The notes below the pieces were generated by a model. The model was not told the DNA's origin and did not search any database. It was given only the letters and a program-made list of their open reading frames with translations. The position numbers and the translations under genes were made by a program. 34,723 nt of DNA from Opitutales bacterium. Lineage in GTDB: Bacteria; Verrucomicrobiota; Verrucomicrobiia; Opitutales; Seribacteraceae. Each line of letters starts with the position of its first letter. The first letter of the stretch is position 1. Below are positions 16,046-23,159 of the stretch, one piece after another. The stretch is from positions 1-34,723 of the forward strand of contig JAQXCL010000155.1 in assembly GCA_029251885.1 (NCBI GenBank), read 5' to 3'.

Positions 16046-17091
16046 GCCTTACTGATTCTTTCATTCAATTAAGCGAACGCGGTTTGGTGCCTGACTTTTT
16101 CATCCGTGCAGGCATACGTAACCTCTGTAAAAAACGCCTCGACCAGTGTCGATCTGAAGATTGCGAAGCCAATGCAGAACTCGCCGAGGAGTACATAAGA
16201 TCTGTCGATCAATCCGACCTTGCGGTGGAAACTGAAAAGGCAAACGAACAACACTATGAAGTACCCGCAGGTTTTTACCGCCTCGTATTAGGCAAAAATT
16301 TGAAGTACAGTTGCTGCTGTTACGACCCCGGCACCCATGGACTCGATCAAGCGGAGGACCGTGCTCTAGAACTCACCTGTAAAAGGGCAGATCTGCAGGA
16401 TGGCCAGGAGATTTTAGAGCTTGGATGCGGTTGGGGTTCCCTCTCCCTATGGATGGCAAAACACTTTCCAAAATCACGTATCCGTTCGGTTTCCAACTCC
16501 CATTCCCAACGCGAATATATCATGGGGACCGCCAAGGAGCGTGGATTAAACAACCTCGAAGTAGTCACTGCAGATGTTAATGCTTTCAAGCCCGATCAAT
16601 CCTACGACCGCGTGGTCTCTGTGGAAATGTTCGAGCATGTGCGTAATCATCGCCAACTCTTTCAACAAATTTTCAATTGGTTAAACCCGGGTGGAAAACT
16701 TTTTACTCATGTATTTTGCCACCGCTCCACCTCATATCCCTTCGAAGTCGAGGGGGAGGACGATTGGATGTCCAAACATTTTTTCAGTGGGGGCACCATG
16801 CCAGCGGACGAACTCTTTTTACGGATTTGCGGAGGTCTCGAGCTCGAGAGACGCTGGCGATGGTCGGGCAGGCACTACGGGGAAACCTCTGAGGATTGGC
16901 TGCGTAACCTCGATCAAAACAAATCCGCCGCCCTTCGTATTTTCGAGAATGATCAAACACCCGCAGAGGCAAAGAAAATTTTCCACCGCTGGCGTATCTT
17001 CTTTCTCGCCTGTGCCGAAACCTTTGCCTACGCCAAGGGTCAGGAATGGTGGGTTTCCCACTACCTCTTCGCCAAGCCGTCCAAGGGATAA
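16042..17091 (+). CDS. Second CFA-like SAM-dependent methyltransferase
   Basis: This 349-aa class I methyltransferase is related to CFA synthases but shorter at the N-terminus. It has EQQHYEVPAGFYRLVLGK-like entry (QHYEVPAGFY), YSCCCYDPGTHGL, the SAM motif LELGCGWGSLSLWMAKHFP and VVSVEMFEHVRNH. The active-site Cys (YSCC) and Glu (MFEHV) of CFA enzymes are present. The post-core FTHVFCHR keeps a His where the other copy has Gln. The differing N-terminus and C-terminal DDWMSKHFFSGGTMPADEL suggest a distinct substrate or reaction from the upstream CFA. It is the last gene of the eight-gene operon (ATGA overlap with DUF1295), followed by a 138-bp gap in which I saw no convincing terminator. Confidence 0.87.
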   Translation: MSLTDSFIQLSERGLVPDFFIRAGIRNLCKKRLDQCRSEDCEANAELAEEYIRSVDQSDLAVETEKANEQHYEVPAGFYRLVLGKNLKYSCCCYDPGTHGLDQAEDRALELTCKRADLQDGQEILELGCGWGSLSLWMAKHFPKSRIRSVSNSHSQREYIMGTAKERGLNNLEVVTADVNAFKPDQSYDRVVSVEMFEHVRNHRQLFQQIFNWLNPGGKLFTHVFCHRSTSYPFEVEGEDDWMSKHFFSGGTMPADELFLRICGGLELERRWRWSGRHYGETSEDWLRNLDQNKSAALRIFENDQTPAEAKKIFHRWRIFFLACAETFAYAKGQEWWVSHYLFAKPSKG

Positions 17092-17229
17092 AGGATTTAT
17101 GACTCGATAGACTCTTGTTTTTAAACGGGCTTACAAAGATAGTTGCCCTCATCCCCTAGCTTTGCAAAGAAGTTTATTCGCCATTTTTTTACAACTCACT
17201 CACCTCCCCCCTCCAACCCTTAGCGTATT

Positions 17230-18513
17230 ATGAAACTCGAAACCCAGTGCCTACACGCAGGCTACCAGCCCGATCCCACCACCAATTCCCGCGCCGTTCC
17301 AATTTATAAAACAAGCTCGTTCGTATTTAATAATACCGAACATGCTGCCAATCTCTTTGGACTGCGCGAACTGGGAAATATTTATACCCGTTTGATGAAC
17401 CCCACCACCGATGTGCTCGAACAACGAGTAACCGCACTTGAGGGTGGAGCTGCCGGTCTCGGAGTTGCCTCGGGTACGAGTGCCGTATTTTATGCCATAA
17501 TCAACCTCGCCGAAGCGGGGGATGAAATTGTATCCGCCAATAACCTGTATGGGGGTACCTATACCCAGTTTAATGACATTTTGCCCAAGCTTGGAATCAA
17601 GGTAAACTTTGTCGATCCCAATGACCCACAAAACTTTGCCGCTGCCATCACTCCCAAAACCAAGGCCTTGTTTTGCGAATCAGTGAGTAACCCTGGTCTC
17701 GATGTTGCTGATTTGGAAGCCATATCGAAGGTTGCCAAGGACAATGGCATCCCTCTTATTGTGGACAGCACCTTTTCCACCCCTTACCTCACCCGTCCGA
17801 TTGAGCACGGTGCCAGCATCGTCATCCATTCCCTGACCAAGTGGCTTGGTGGCCACGGCAACGGTATTGGCGGTATCGTGATCGATTCCGGCACCTTCGA
17901 TTGGAAGAATGGAAATTTCCCACTTTATGATCAACCCGATAACAGCTACCACGGATTGCGTTGGGGGCATGATCTTCCTGAACCCCTCGCCCCCCTTGCT
18001 TACATTTTAAGAATGCGTACCGTTCCCCTGCGTAACTTAGGTGCCTGTATAGCTCCGGACAATTCCTGGCAATTCATCCAGGGAATCGAAACGCTTCCTC
18101 TTCGCATGGAAAAACATTGCGAAAATGCTCTAACGGTGGCGAAGCACTTGAAGAATCACTCATCGGTGGAATGGGCACGCTTCCCCGGTTTGGAAGATGA
18201 CCCCATGAATGCTCTTAACCAAAAGTACCTTCGTGGTAAAGGCGGCTCCATGGTTGTTTTTGGAATCAAGGGCGGGGCAGAAGCTGGTTCCAAATTTATC
18301 GACAATTTAAAACTCTTTTCGCACCTCGCCAATGTCGGAGATGCACGGAGTTTGGCGATCCACCCGGCCACCACTACCCACTCCCAATTATCCGAGGAGC
18401 AACAAAAAGCTGGTGGAATCACTCCTGAGTTGATCCGTCTATCGGTGGGAATCGAGCATTCAGATGATTTGCTTGCCGATCTCGACCAAGCCCTGGCTAT
18501 TGCCACATCCTAA
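17230..18513 (+). CDS. metY: O-acetylhomoserine sulfhydrylase (O-acetylhomoserine aminocarboxypropyltransferase)
   Basis: This PLP enzyme makes homocysteine from O-acetylhomoserine and sulfide, in the direct sulfhydrylation route to methionine. The family opening METQCLHAGYQPDPTT-like (LETQCLHAGYQPDPTTNSRAVPIYKTSS) is clear, with YTRLMNPTTDVLEQRVTALEGG, ASGTSAVFYAI and the PLP lysine K204 in HSLTKWLGGHG. The length of 427 aa is normal for MetY and longer than MetB/MetC. The C-terminal SLAIHPATTTHSQL is typical. I looked for a SAM riboswitch in the 138 bp upstream and did not recognise one. It is the first of two genes with DUF1475; the methionine product would feed SAM to the methyltransferases next door, an attractive but unproven link. 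Confidence 0.95.
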   Translation: MKLETQCLHAGYQPDPTTNSRAVPIYKTSSFVFNNTEHAANLFGLRELGNIYTRLMNPTTDVLEQRVTALEGGAAGLGVASGTSAVFYAIINLAEAGDEIVSANNLYGGTYTQFNDILPKLGIKVNFVDPNDPQNFAAAITPKTKALFCESVSNPGLDVADLEAISKVAKDNGIPLIVDSTFSTPYLTRPIEHGASIVIHSLTKWLGGHGNGIGGIVIDSGTFDWKNGNFPLYDQPDNSYHGLRWGHDLPEPLAPLAYILRMRTVPLRNLGACIAPDNSWQFIQGIETLPLRMEKHCENALTVAKHLKNHSSVEWARFPGLEDDPMNALNQKYLRGKGGSMVVFGIKGGAEAGSKFIDNLKLFSHLANVGDARSLAIHPATTTHSQLSEEQQKAGGITPELIRLSVGIEHSDDLLADLDQALAIATS

Positions 18514-18531
18514 ATTAAGTAGCTTTTTTAT

Positions 18532-18867
18532 ATGAACCACTTAGGAGCCCGGCTTTATCTATCCGGGCTCTTCCTCGTCATGCTCGCCGGGCTGATCTAT
18601 GGATTTGGCTGGGGAGACTTTTGGAAAGACGGCGGTGCCCTGATGGACAACCCATGGGGGATTGTCTCCCTAGTGGATGTCTATGTAGGCTTCTTACTCT
18701 TCCTTGGTTGGGTATGGACCCGGGAGGATCTGCTCCTTGCCAAATTTCTCTGGGCTGTCGCTATTCTTGTGGGTGGTAATCTCTTTGCCTGTCTCTACGC
18801 ACTGTTTGCCCTTGGACAGAGCCAAGGAAAGCTCGACCTATTCTTTCTAGGAACAAAAAAACGATAA
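18532..18867 (+). CDS. Small DUF1475-like membrane protein
   Basis: This is a 111-aa protein with three likely membrane segments: YLSGLFLVMLAGLIYGFGW, IVSLVDVYVGFLLFLGWVW and FLWAVAILVGGNLFACLYALFAL. The pattern NPWGIVSLVDVYVGFLLFLGWVWTRED matches DUF1475, a family without assigned function. It starts 18 bp after metY and probably shares its transcript. The gene contains no other domain. A bidirectional-looking hairpin lies 26 bp after the stop, but its U tract favours the opposite strand. Confidence 0.8.
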   Translation: MNHLGARLYLSGLFLVMLAGLIYGFGWGDFWKDGGALMDNPWGIVSLVDVYVGFLLFLGWVWTREDLLLAKFLWAVAILVGGNLFACLYALFALGQSQGKLDLFFLGTKKR

Positions 18868-18892
18868 ATTCGTTACTCCTTTATTACACAAA

Positions 18893-18920
18893 AAAGCCTG
18901 CCCCTAATGGGACAGGCTTT
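18893..18920 (-). terminator. Intrinsic terminator of the transketolase gene
   Basis: On the minus strand the RNA reads AAGCCUGUCCC, loop AUUA, GGGGCAGGCUU, followed by UUUUUUG. The stem is fully paired on this strand if one U-G wobble is allowed, whereas the plus strand has a C-A mismatch and no U tract. It lies about 40 bp past the transketolase stop. It may weakly help the convergent metY-DUF1475 transcript too. Confidence 0.8.
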
Positions 18921-18958
18921 ACAAAAGGTAAAAAGTTTTGAAGTAGTACGATTTAAAA

Positions 18959-20953
18959 CTAAGCACTCAAGCCGGCAAGGGCGGCCTGCTTAACCACGTT
19001 GTCAACCGACATGCCCAATTCTTCTAGCACGGTATCTCCAGGTGCAGACATTCCAAAACGGTCGATACCTACGACCACTCCGTCGAGCCCGACATACTTT
19101 CTCCAGAGATCAGACACCCCGGCTTCTACCGCCATACGGTTGCGGCAGGAGCGTGGAAGTACAGACTCGCGGTAGGAGTCGTCTTGACGGTCGAAGCGCT
19201 CCATGCAAGGCACGGAAACCACACGGACAGCGGGCCCAAGCTTTTCAGCAGCCTGCAAAGCAAGGTTGAGCTCACTTCCGGAAGCAAGAATGATCAGTTC
19301 CAACTCGCCCTGTTCCTGACGGGCAATGTATCCACCCTTAAGCACACCTTCACGGCGTGTCTGTACGGGAATGGAAGAAAGGTTGGGTACATTTTGGCGG
19401 GTGAGAATAAGGCCGGTCGGTCCATCGATCCGTTGCAAGGCGGCAACATAAGCACCGGCAGTTTCCTCAGGATCGGCTGGACGAATAACATCGAGGTTTG
19501 GAATGACCCGTAATCCACTGATAGTTTCCACCGGTTGATGAGTTGGGCCATCTTCTCCAACTGCCACGGAATCGTGTGTCCAAATATGGAAGATAGGAAG
19601 CCCCATTAGGGCCGAAAGACGGACAGATGGGCGCATGTAATCGGCAAACACCGCAAAAGTGGCACCTGACGGACGGAAAATGCCGTAATAAGCAATCCCG
19701 TTTACGATCGCCCCCATGGCATGCTCGCGAATACCAAAGAGCAGATTGCGGCCGGAGTGGTTGTTCTTAGTAAAGTCGCCCACTTCCTTAATATAATTCT
19801 TAGTCGAACCATGCAGATCAGCAGAACCACTAATTAATAAAGGCATAGCCTTAGCCAGGTCGTTAATAATCTGACTACCAGCTGCACGTGTTGCCACATT
19901 GGCATCCGCGGCAAATTCCTGCACACTATTGAGTAAATCAGCAGGCACATCACGAGAAATTCCAGAATCAAGCAAAGCTGCTTTTTCGGGATTTGCAGAA
20001 CGCCAGGCAGCGTAAGTAGCGTCCCATTGCTGGCGTGCTTCACCGAGCTGAGCCTTGCGGTCGGCAAAGAATGTACGGACTTCAGCCGACACATAGAATG
20101 TTTCCTCAGGCAGCCCAAGACCCTGACGGGCGGCACCGGCAAATTTTGCCCCACCCTCACCATGTCCGGCAGAAGTACCCGCAACTTCGGGTATGCCCTT
20201 GGCAATGGTGGTTTTGATTTCAATAAAAGTAGGCTTTTCGGTGTTAGCACGGGCACGCTCAAGGGCGGCCGATATCGCCGCCATGTCATGTCCATCCTCA
20301 ATCCTTTCAACCGCAAATCCATAAGAGGCAAAGCGATCGATCACACTTTCGCTCTGGCTGGCATCGGCCATAGCATCGAGGGTGACATCGTTGGAATCAT
20401 AAAGGATGGTCAGGTTATCCAAGGCAAGGTGACCAGCTAAAGAAGCAGCCTCCGCGGCTACGCCTTCCTGTAAACAACCATCCCCAGCTAGGGCAAATAC
20501 CTGATGGTTAAAAATTTCGTGCTCGGAGGTATTAAAATGTGCGGCCGCCATTTTGGAAGCGATGGCCATACCAACCGCATTGCCCACGCCCTGTCCGAGT
20601 GGACCAGTTGTACACTCTACGCCTGGAGTCTCACCGTATTCGGGATGTCCAGGTGTTTTGCTGTGAAGTTTACGGAAGTTCTTTACCTCTTCGAGAGGGA
20701 GATCATACCCGGCGAGGTGCAACCATCCATAAAGGAACATACTGCCATGACCGGCGGAGAGAATGAAACGATCGCGGTTGAGCCATTGATCGTCGGACGG
20801 ATCGACTTTTAAATCTTTGCCGAACAGAACAGCCCCAACCTCGGCAGCTCCGAGGGGAAGGCCCAAATGTCCTGAACTGCAGGCGTGAATGGCGTCGATG
20901 GCCAAGCCACGGGCTTGATCGGCGGCTTGTTGTAGGATTTCTTGGTTTTGCAT
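18959..20953 (-). CDS. tkt: Transketolase
   Basis: This TPP-dependent enzyme of the pentose phosphate pathway transfers two-carbon ketol units. The N-terminal region has [15 protein letters not shown] (H29), [15 protein letters not shown] and [16 protein letters not shown]. The TPP/metal motif is GDGCLQEG at about 157-164 with ILYDSNDV after it. The pyrimidine-binding domain has [14 protein letters not shown] and the substrate loop [17 protein letters not shown]. The C-terminal domain ends near [19 protein letters not shown]. The length of 664 aa is standard. The gene is monocistronic on the minus strand, with a perfect TATAAT box close upstream and a good terminator. I favour transketolase over dihydroxyacetone synthase from its closeness to bacterial Tkt. 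Confidence 0.96.
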   Translation of the reverse strand: MQNQEILQQAADQARGLAIDAIHACSSGHLGLPLGAAEVGAVLFGKDLKVDPSDDQWLNRDRFILSAGHGSMFLYGWLHLAGYDLPLEEVKNFRKLHSKTPGHPEYGETPGVECTTGPLGQGVGNAVGMAIASKMAAAHFNTSEHEIFNHQVFALAGDGCLQEGVAAEAASLAGHLALDNLTILYDSNDVTLDAMADASQSESVIDRFASYGFAVERIEDGHDMAAISAALERARANTEKPTFIEIKTTIAKGIPEVAGTSAGHGEGGAKFAGAARQGLGLPEETFYVSAEVRTFFADRKAQLGEARQQWDATYAAWRSANPEKAALLDSGISRDVPADLLNSVQEFAADANVATRAAGSQIINDLAKAMPLLISGSADLHGSTKNYIKEVGDFTKNNHSGRNLLFGIREHAMGAIVNGIAYYGIFRPSGATFAVFADYMRPSVRLSALMGLPIFHIWTHDSVAVGEDGPTHQPVETISGLRVIPNLDVIRPADPEETAGAYVAALQRIDGPTGLILTRQNVPNLSSIPVQTRREGVLKGGYIARQEQGELELIILASGSELNLALQAAEKLGPAVRVVSVPCMERFDRQDDSYRESVLPRSCRNRMAVEAGVSDLWRKYVGLDGVVVGIDRFGMSAPGDTVLEELGMSVDNVVKQAALAGLSA

Positions 20954-20967
20954 AACGAAAGATAGAT

Positions 20968-20973
20968 ATTATA
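20968..20973 (-). promoter_or_regulatory. tkt: -10 box for transketolase
   Basis: The minus strand reads TATAAT in CATTCTTATAATATC, a perfect -10 box, 14 bp before the transketolase ATG. The expected transcription start would leave a leader of only about 8 nt, with no room for a Shine-Dalgarno. The -35 region at the proper distance (TGCTTT/CTTTAA) is poor. Confidence 0.45.
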
Positions 20974-21009
20974 AGAATGAAAGCATTAATTAAAGCACCC
21001 GACTCTAAG

Positions 21010-21039
21010 ATGGCGAGCAATTCTTGAGAAGTTCGCCAT
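21010..21039. repeat. Inverted repeat after the secreted-protein gene
   Basis: ATGGCGA and TCGCCAT are perfect 7-bp arms around a 16-nt loop that itself contains TTCT/AGAA. It lies 21 bp beyond the stop of the minus-strand gene at 21061 and upstream of transketolase. It could be a terminator hairpin or an operator for tkt. No U tract follows on the minus strand, so terminator function is doubtful. Confidence 0.35.
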
Positions 21040-21060
21040 GTGAATGGAGAATGAGAGGAA

Positions 21061-22236
21061 TTATTCCTGATAAATAACATCGGTCGAGCTAAGCTCTACC
21101 AAGTTTTCTCCAGGCTCAACATCAACTTCTTTGGACCAAATAGTCACAACATTTGTTTGCACATCCTTATCGATTCCAATGACAAAATATTTATCATCAG
21201 GAGATACATTATCCATCGATGCATTTCCGTAAGGATCGGTACGGGCACGGCCCACCTTTGCAGAAAGGAGAATGGATTTTACTCCCAGAGCAATCTCTGG
21301 ATTTTGAGAAACATTCTTTTCTGACTTGGCCCACATTTCTGCAACTGATCTGACCTCCCCAGCAACCACAGGTTCACTCCCAATCCCCTTGAGCAACTCT
21401 TTCAGGTCCTGGGTAGTCAGGTAAATCTCAGAAGCTTGGGCCGGTTGCATAGTACCATCTCGGGAAGGTTTGCTTGCTTGCAAAGTTAAAAAAGTTCGGC
21501 CATCAAATTGCAAGTCTTGGAGAGATGCTTCTTCAACACCAGCCGGTGGTTGCGGTGGTGGAAGATAGGAGGATGCTTGAACTGTAGGTGAAGATTGAAG
21601 AGCAGTGCTGGCAGAATTAAAAAGACCCTGCTTGCCTTGATTAAAGGATTCTGACTTTAAAACTTTTTTAACTTCCGGGGAGTCATTCAGTAAACTAATG
21701 ACCGGGTGATCTGCATACTCGTCCTTTAACAGGTTATCAATGATGTCCTTGGAGTCGACTGGTGAAACATATTTTCGATGCCCTTGTGCTAAGAAGGCCT
21801 TTAAATCATCGTCTGATGGAAGCGGAGAAGATCTTCTCGGAACCAGCAGGAGTGATGTATCAAATAACTGCTTTTCTCTATCAGCAAGATTAAGTTCTAC
21901 ATTTTGTTGATTACGCACGACACTTCCCGGGTATCGGGTGGATTGTTTTTGGGGAAGAGGAATAAGTCCGGGATTCTTTGCGAGTTGCTCGAGTAAGTAG
22001 AATTTAGGCAAAGATCCATCCAGCCTTTCAAAAATACTTACAGACTTGGGATAAAATAAGGGAGTGGAAAATTTTCCCGCGGTTAGTTCCACGATTCGAT
22101 CCCCACTTAATTCATCCATTCTAACAGGCACATCCAACAAAGGAGATGAAAACCACTCACCAATAAAGTTGTCCGCAAAGGACACTGTTTGGAAGTTCAA
22201 ACAAATAATTAAAATGACTAGTCGGAAAGTGGGCAT
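21061..22236 (-). CDS. Secreted protein of unknown function with Pro-rich segment
   Basis: I do not recognise this 391-aa protein. The N-terminus MPTFRLVILIICLNFQTVSFA is a good signal peptide with likely cleavage before DNF, so it is periplasmic or exported. It contains LLLVPRRSSPLPSDDDLKAFLAQGHRKYVSP, a polar Ser/Ala/Gln region with a short Pro-rich stretch (SSYLPPPQPPAG) and LQDLQFDGRTFLTLQASKPSRDG. The C-terminal part, ALGVKSILLSAKVGRARTDPYGNASMDNVSPDDKYFVIGIDKDVQTNVVTIWSKEVDVEPGENLVEL, looks like beta-rich sequence. There are no membrane segments after the signal and no cysteines after it. It is divergent from the ABC cassette with a 179-bp gap, in which an AGGA lies only 2 bp before the ATG. 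A fully hypothetical annotation is appropriate. Confidence 0.8.
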   Translation of the reverse strand: MPTFRLVILIICLNFQTVSFADNFIGEWFSSPLLDVPVRMDELSGDRIVELTAGKFSTPLFYPKSVSIFERLDGSLPKFYLLEQLAKNPGLIPLPQKQSTRYPGSVVRNQQNVELNLADREKQLFDTSLLLVPRRSSPLPSDDDLKAFLAQGHRKYVSPVDSKDIIDNLLKDEYADHPVISLLNDSPEVKKVLKSESFNQGKQGLFNSASTALQSSPTVQASSYLPPPQPPAGVEEASLQDLQFDGRTFLTLQASKPSRDGTMQPAQASEIYLTTQDLKELLKGIGSEPVVAGEVRSVAEMWAKSEKNVSQNPEIALGVKSILLSAKVGRARTDPYGNASMDNVSPDDKYFVIGIDKDVQTNVVTIWSKEVDVEPGENLVELSSTDVIYQE

Positions 22237-22330
22237 ATTCCTAAGGGTTGCTATAACCTAGAGAATTTCTTATACCCTTGTAAAGATTTTCTTCTTGAAA
22301 GCATGCCCGAGAAAGAATTTTTTGTATCCT

Positions 22331-22349
22331 TGCACAAAATAGAAGTGCA
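22331..22349. repeat. Short inverted repeat in divergent promoter region
   Basis: TGCAC and GTGCA arms are separated by nine AT-rich bases in the 179-bp gap between the secreted protein and the ABC cassette. The placement would suit an operator, but arms this short occur by chance. I found no convincing -35/-10 pair in the rest of the gap. Confidence 0.2.
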
Positions 22350-22415
22350 CCATCGCCTAACTTTTAATAATAACAATCCTTCCCTTTTTATACAGCCATA
22401 ATCCAGCCACTACAT

Positions 22416-23144
22416 ATGAGCGAACAATCAAAAGAAGAATTCATGATCGAGGCCGTGGGCCTAAGCAAATACTACGGTGATTTTATTGCCGTGGAAGACT
22501 TGAACATTTCCATCCGCAAAGGCGAGGTGGTTGCCTTCCTAGGACCAAACGGTGCCGGAAAGAGTACAACAATGAAAATGCTAACTGGATACTTAGCTCC
22601 ATCTGCAGGGATTGCCAAGGTGTGTGGTTTAGAAGTAGCAAATAATCGCTCGGTGGTGGCAAATCGAATCGGATACCTTCCTGAGAATGGCCCGTTGTAC
22701 GAAGAGATGACTCCCATAGCCCTGCTTAACTTTTTTGGAGATGCCAGAAGTATGGATCCAGCGACCAAGAGAGACCGGATTTCCCAAGTTATCGATCAGT
22801 GCGCGCTGCAAACCGTACTGAGCAAACCAATCGGCAAACTCTCACGCGGATTTAGACAGCGTGTGGGCATGGCCAATGTATTGTTGCATGAACCCGATGT
22901 ATTGATCATGGACGAGCCCACTGCCGGGCTTGACCCAAATCAAGTTTTGGAAGTTCGTAAGACCATAAAAGGCTTGGGTAAAACGATTCTTCTTTCTACT
23001 CACATTTTACAAGAAGTGCCCGAAGTTGCGGATCGTGTATTATTGATTAACAACGGTCGCCTAATCTTTGAAGGAACTCCAGATGAAATAAAGAAAGAAT
23101 CCTCACTCGATACTTGGTTCAACAAACAAACCTTAGCTGCATAA
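22416..23144 (+). CDS. ABC transporter ATP-binding protein (GldA/ABC-2 type)
   Basis: This is the ATPase subunit of an ABC-2-type exporter, 242 aa. The Walker A motif GPNGAGKS is at 43-50 and is followed by TTMKMLTGYL. The signature is KLSRGFRQRVGMA (142 on), Walker B is VLIMDEPTAGLDP (166-168 DEP), and the H-loop is LLSTHILQEV. This is the GldA/CcmA-like subgroup that pairs with GldF permeases and GldG-type auxiliary proteins. Its stop is 15 bp before the fused GldF-GldG gene, so the two form an operon with the DUF4340 protein. In Flavobacterium the Gld set is needed for gliding; in other phyla the substrate is unknown. Confidence 0.94.
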   Translation: MSEQSKEEFMIEAVGLSKYYGDFIAVEDLNISIRKGEVVAFLGPNGAGKSTTMKMLTGYLAPSAGIAKVCGLEVANNRSVVANRIGYLPENGPLYEEMTPIALLNFFGDARSMDPATKRDRISQVIDQCALQTVLSKPIGKLSRGFRQRVGMANVLLHEPDVLIMDEPTAGLDPNQVLEVRKTIKGLGKTILLSTHILQEVPEVADRVLLINNGRLIFEGTPDEIKKESSLDTWFNKQTLAA

Positions 23145-23159
23145 CTTTAGAATTGTCCT

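Noticed and set aside
17092-17229. SAM-I or similar riboswitch before metY
   Set aside because: The 138-bp gap shows no recognisable paired core or terminator/antiterminator; it is AT- and C-rich without convincing stems.
22331-22349. TGCAC/GTGCA pair as a CRISPR or attachment-site element
   Set aside because: It is a single short inverted repeat with no array, spacer pattern, integrase or tRNA nearby.
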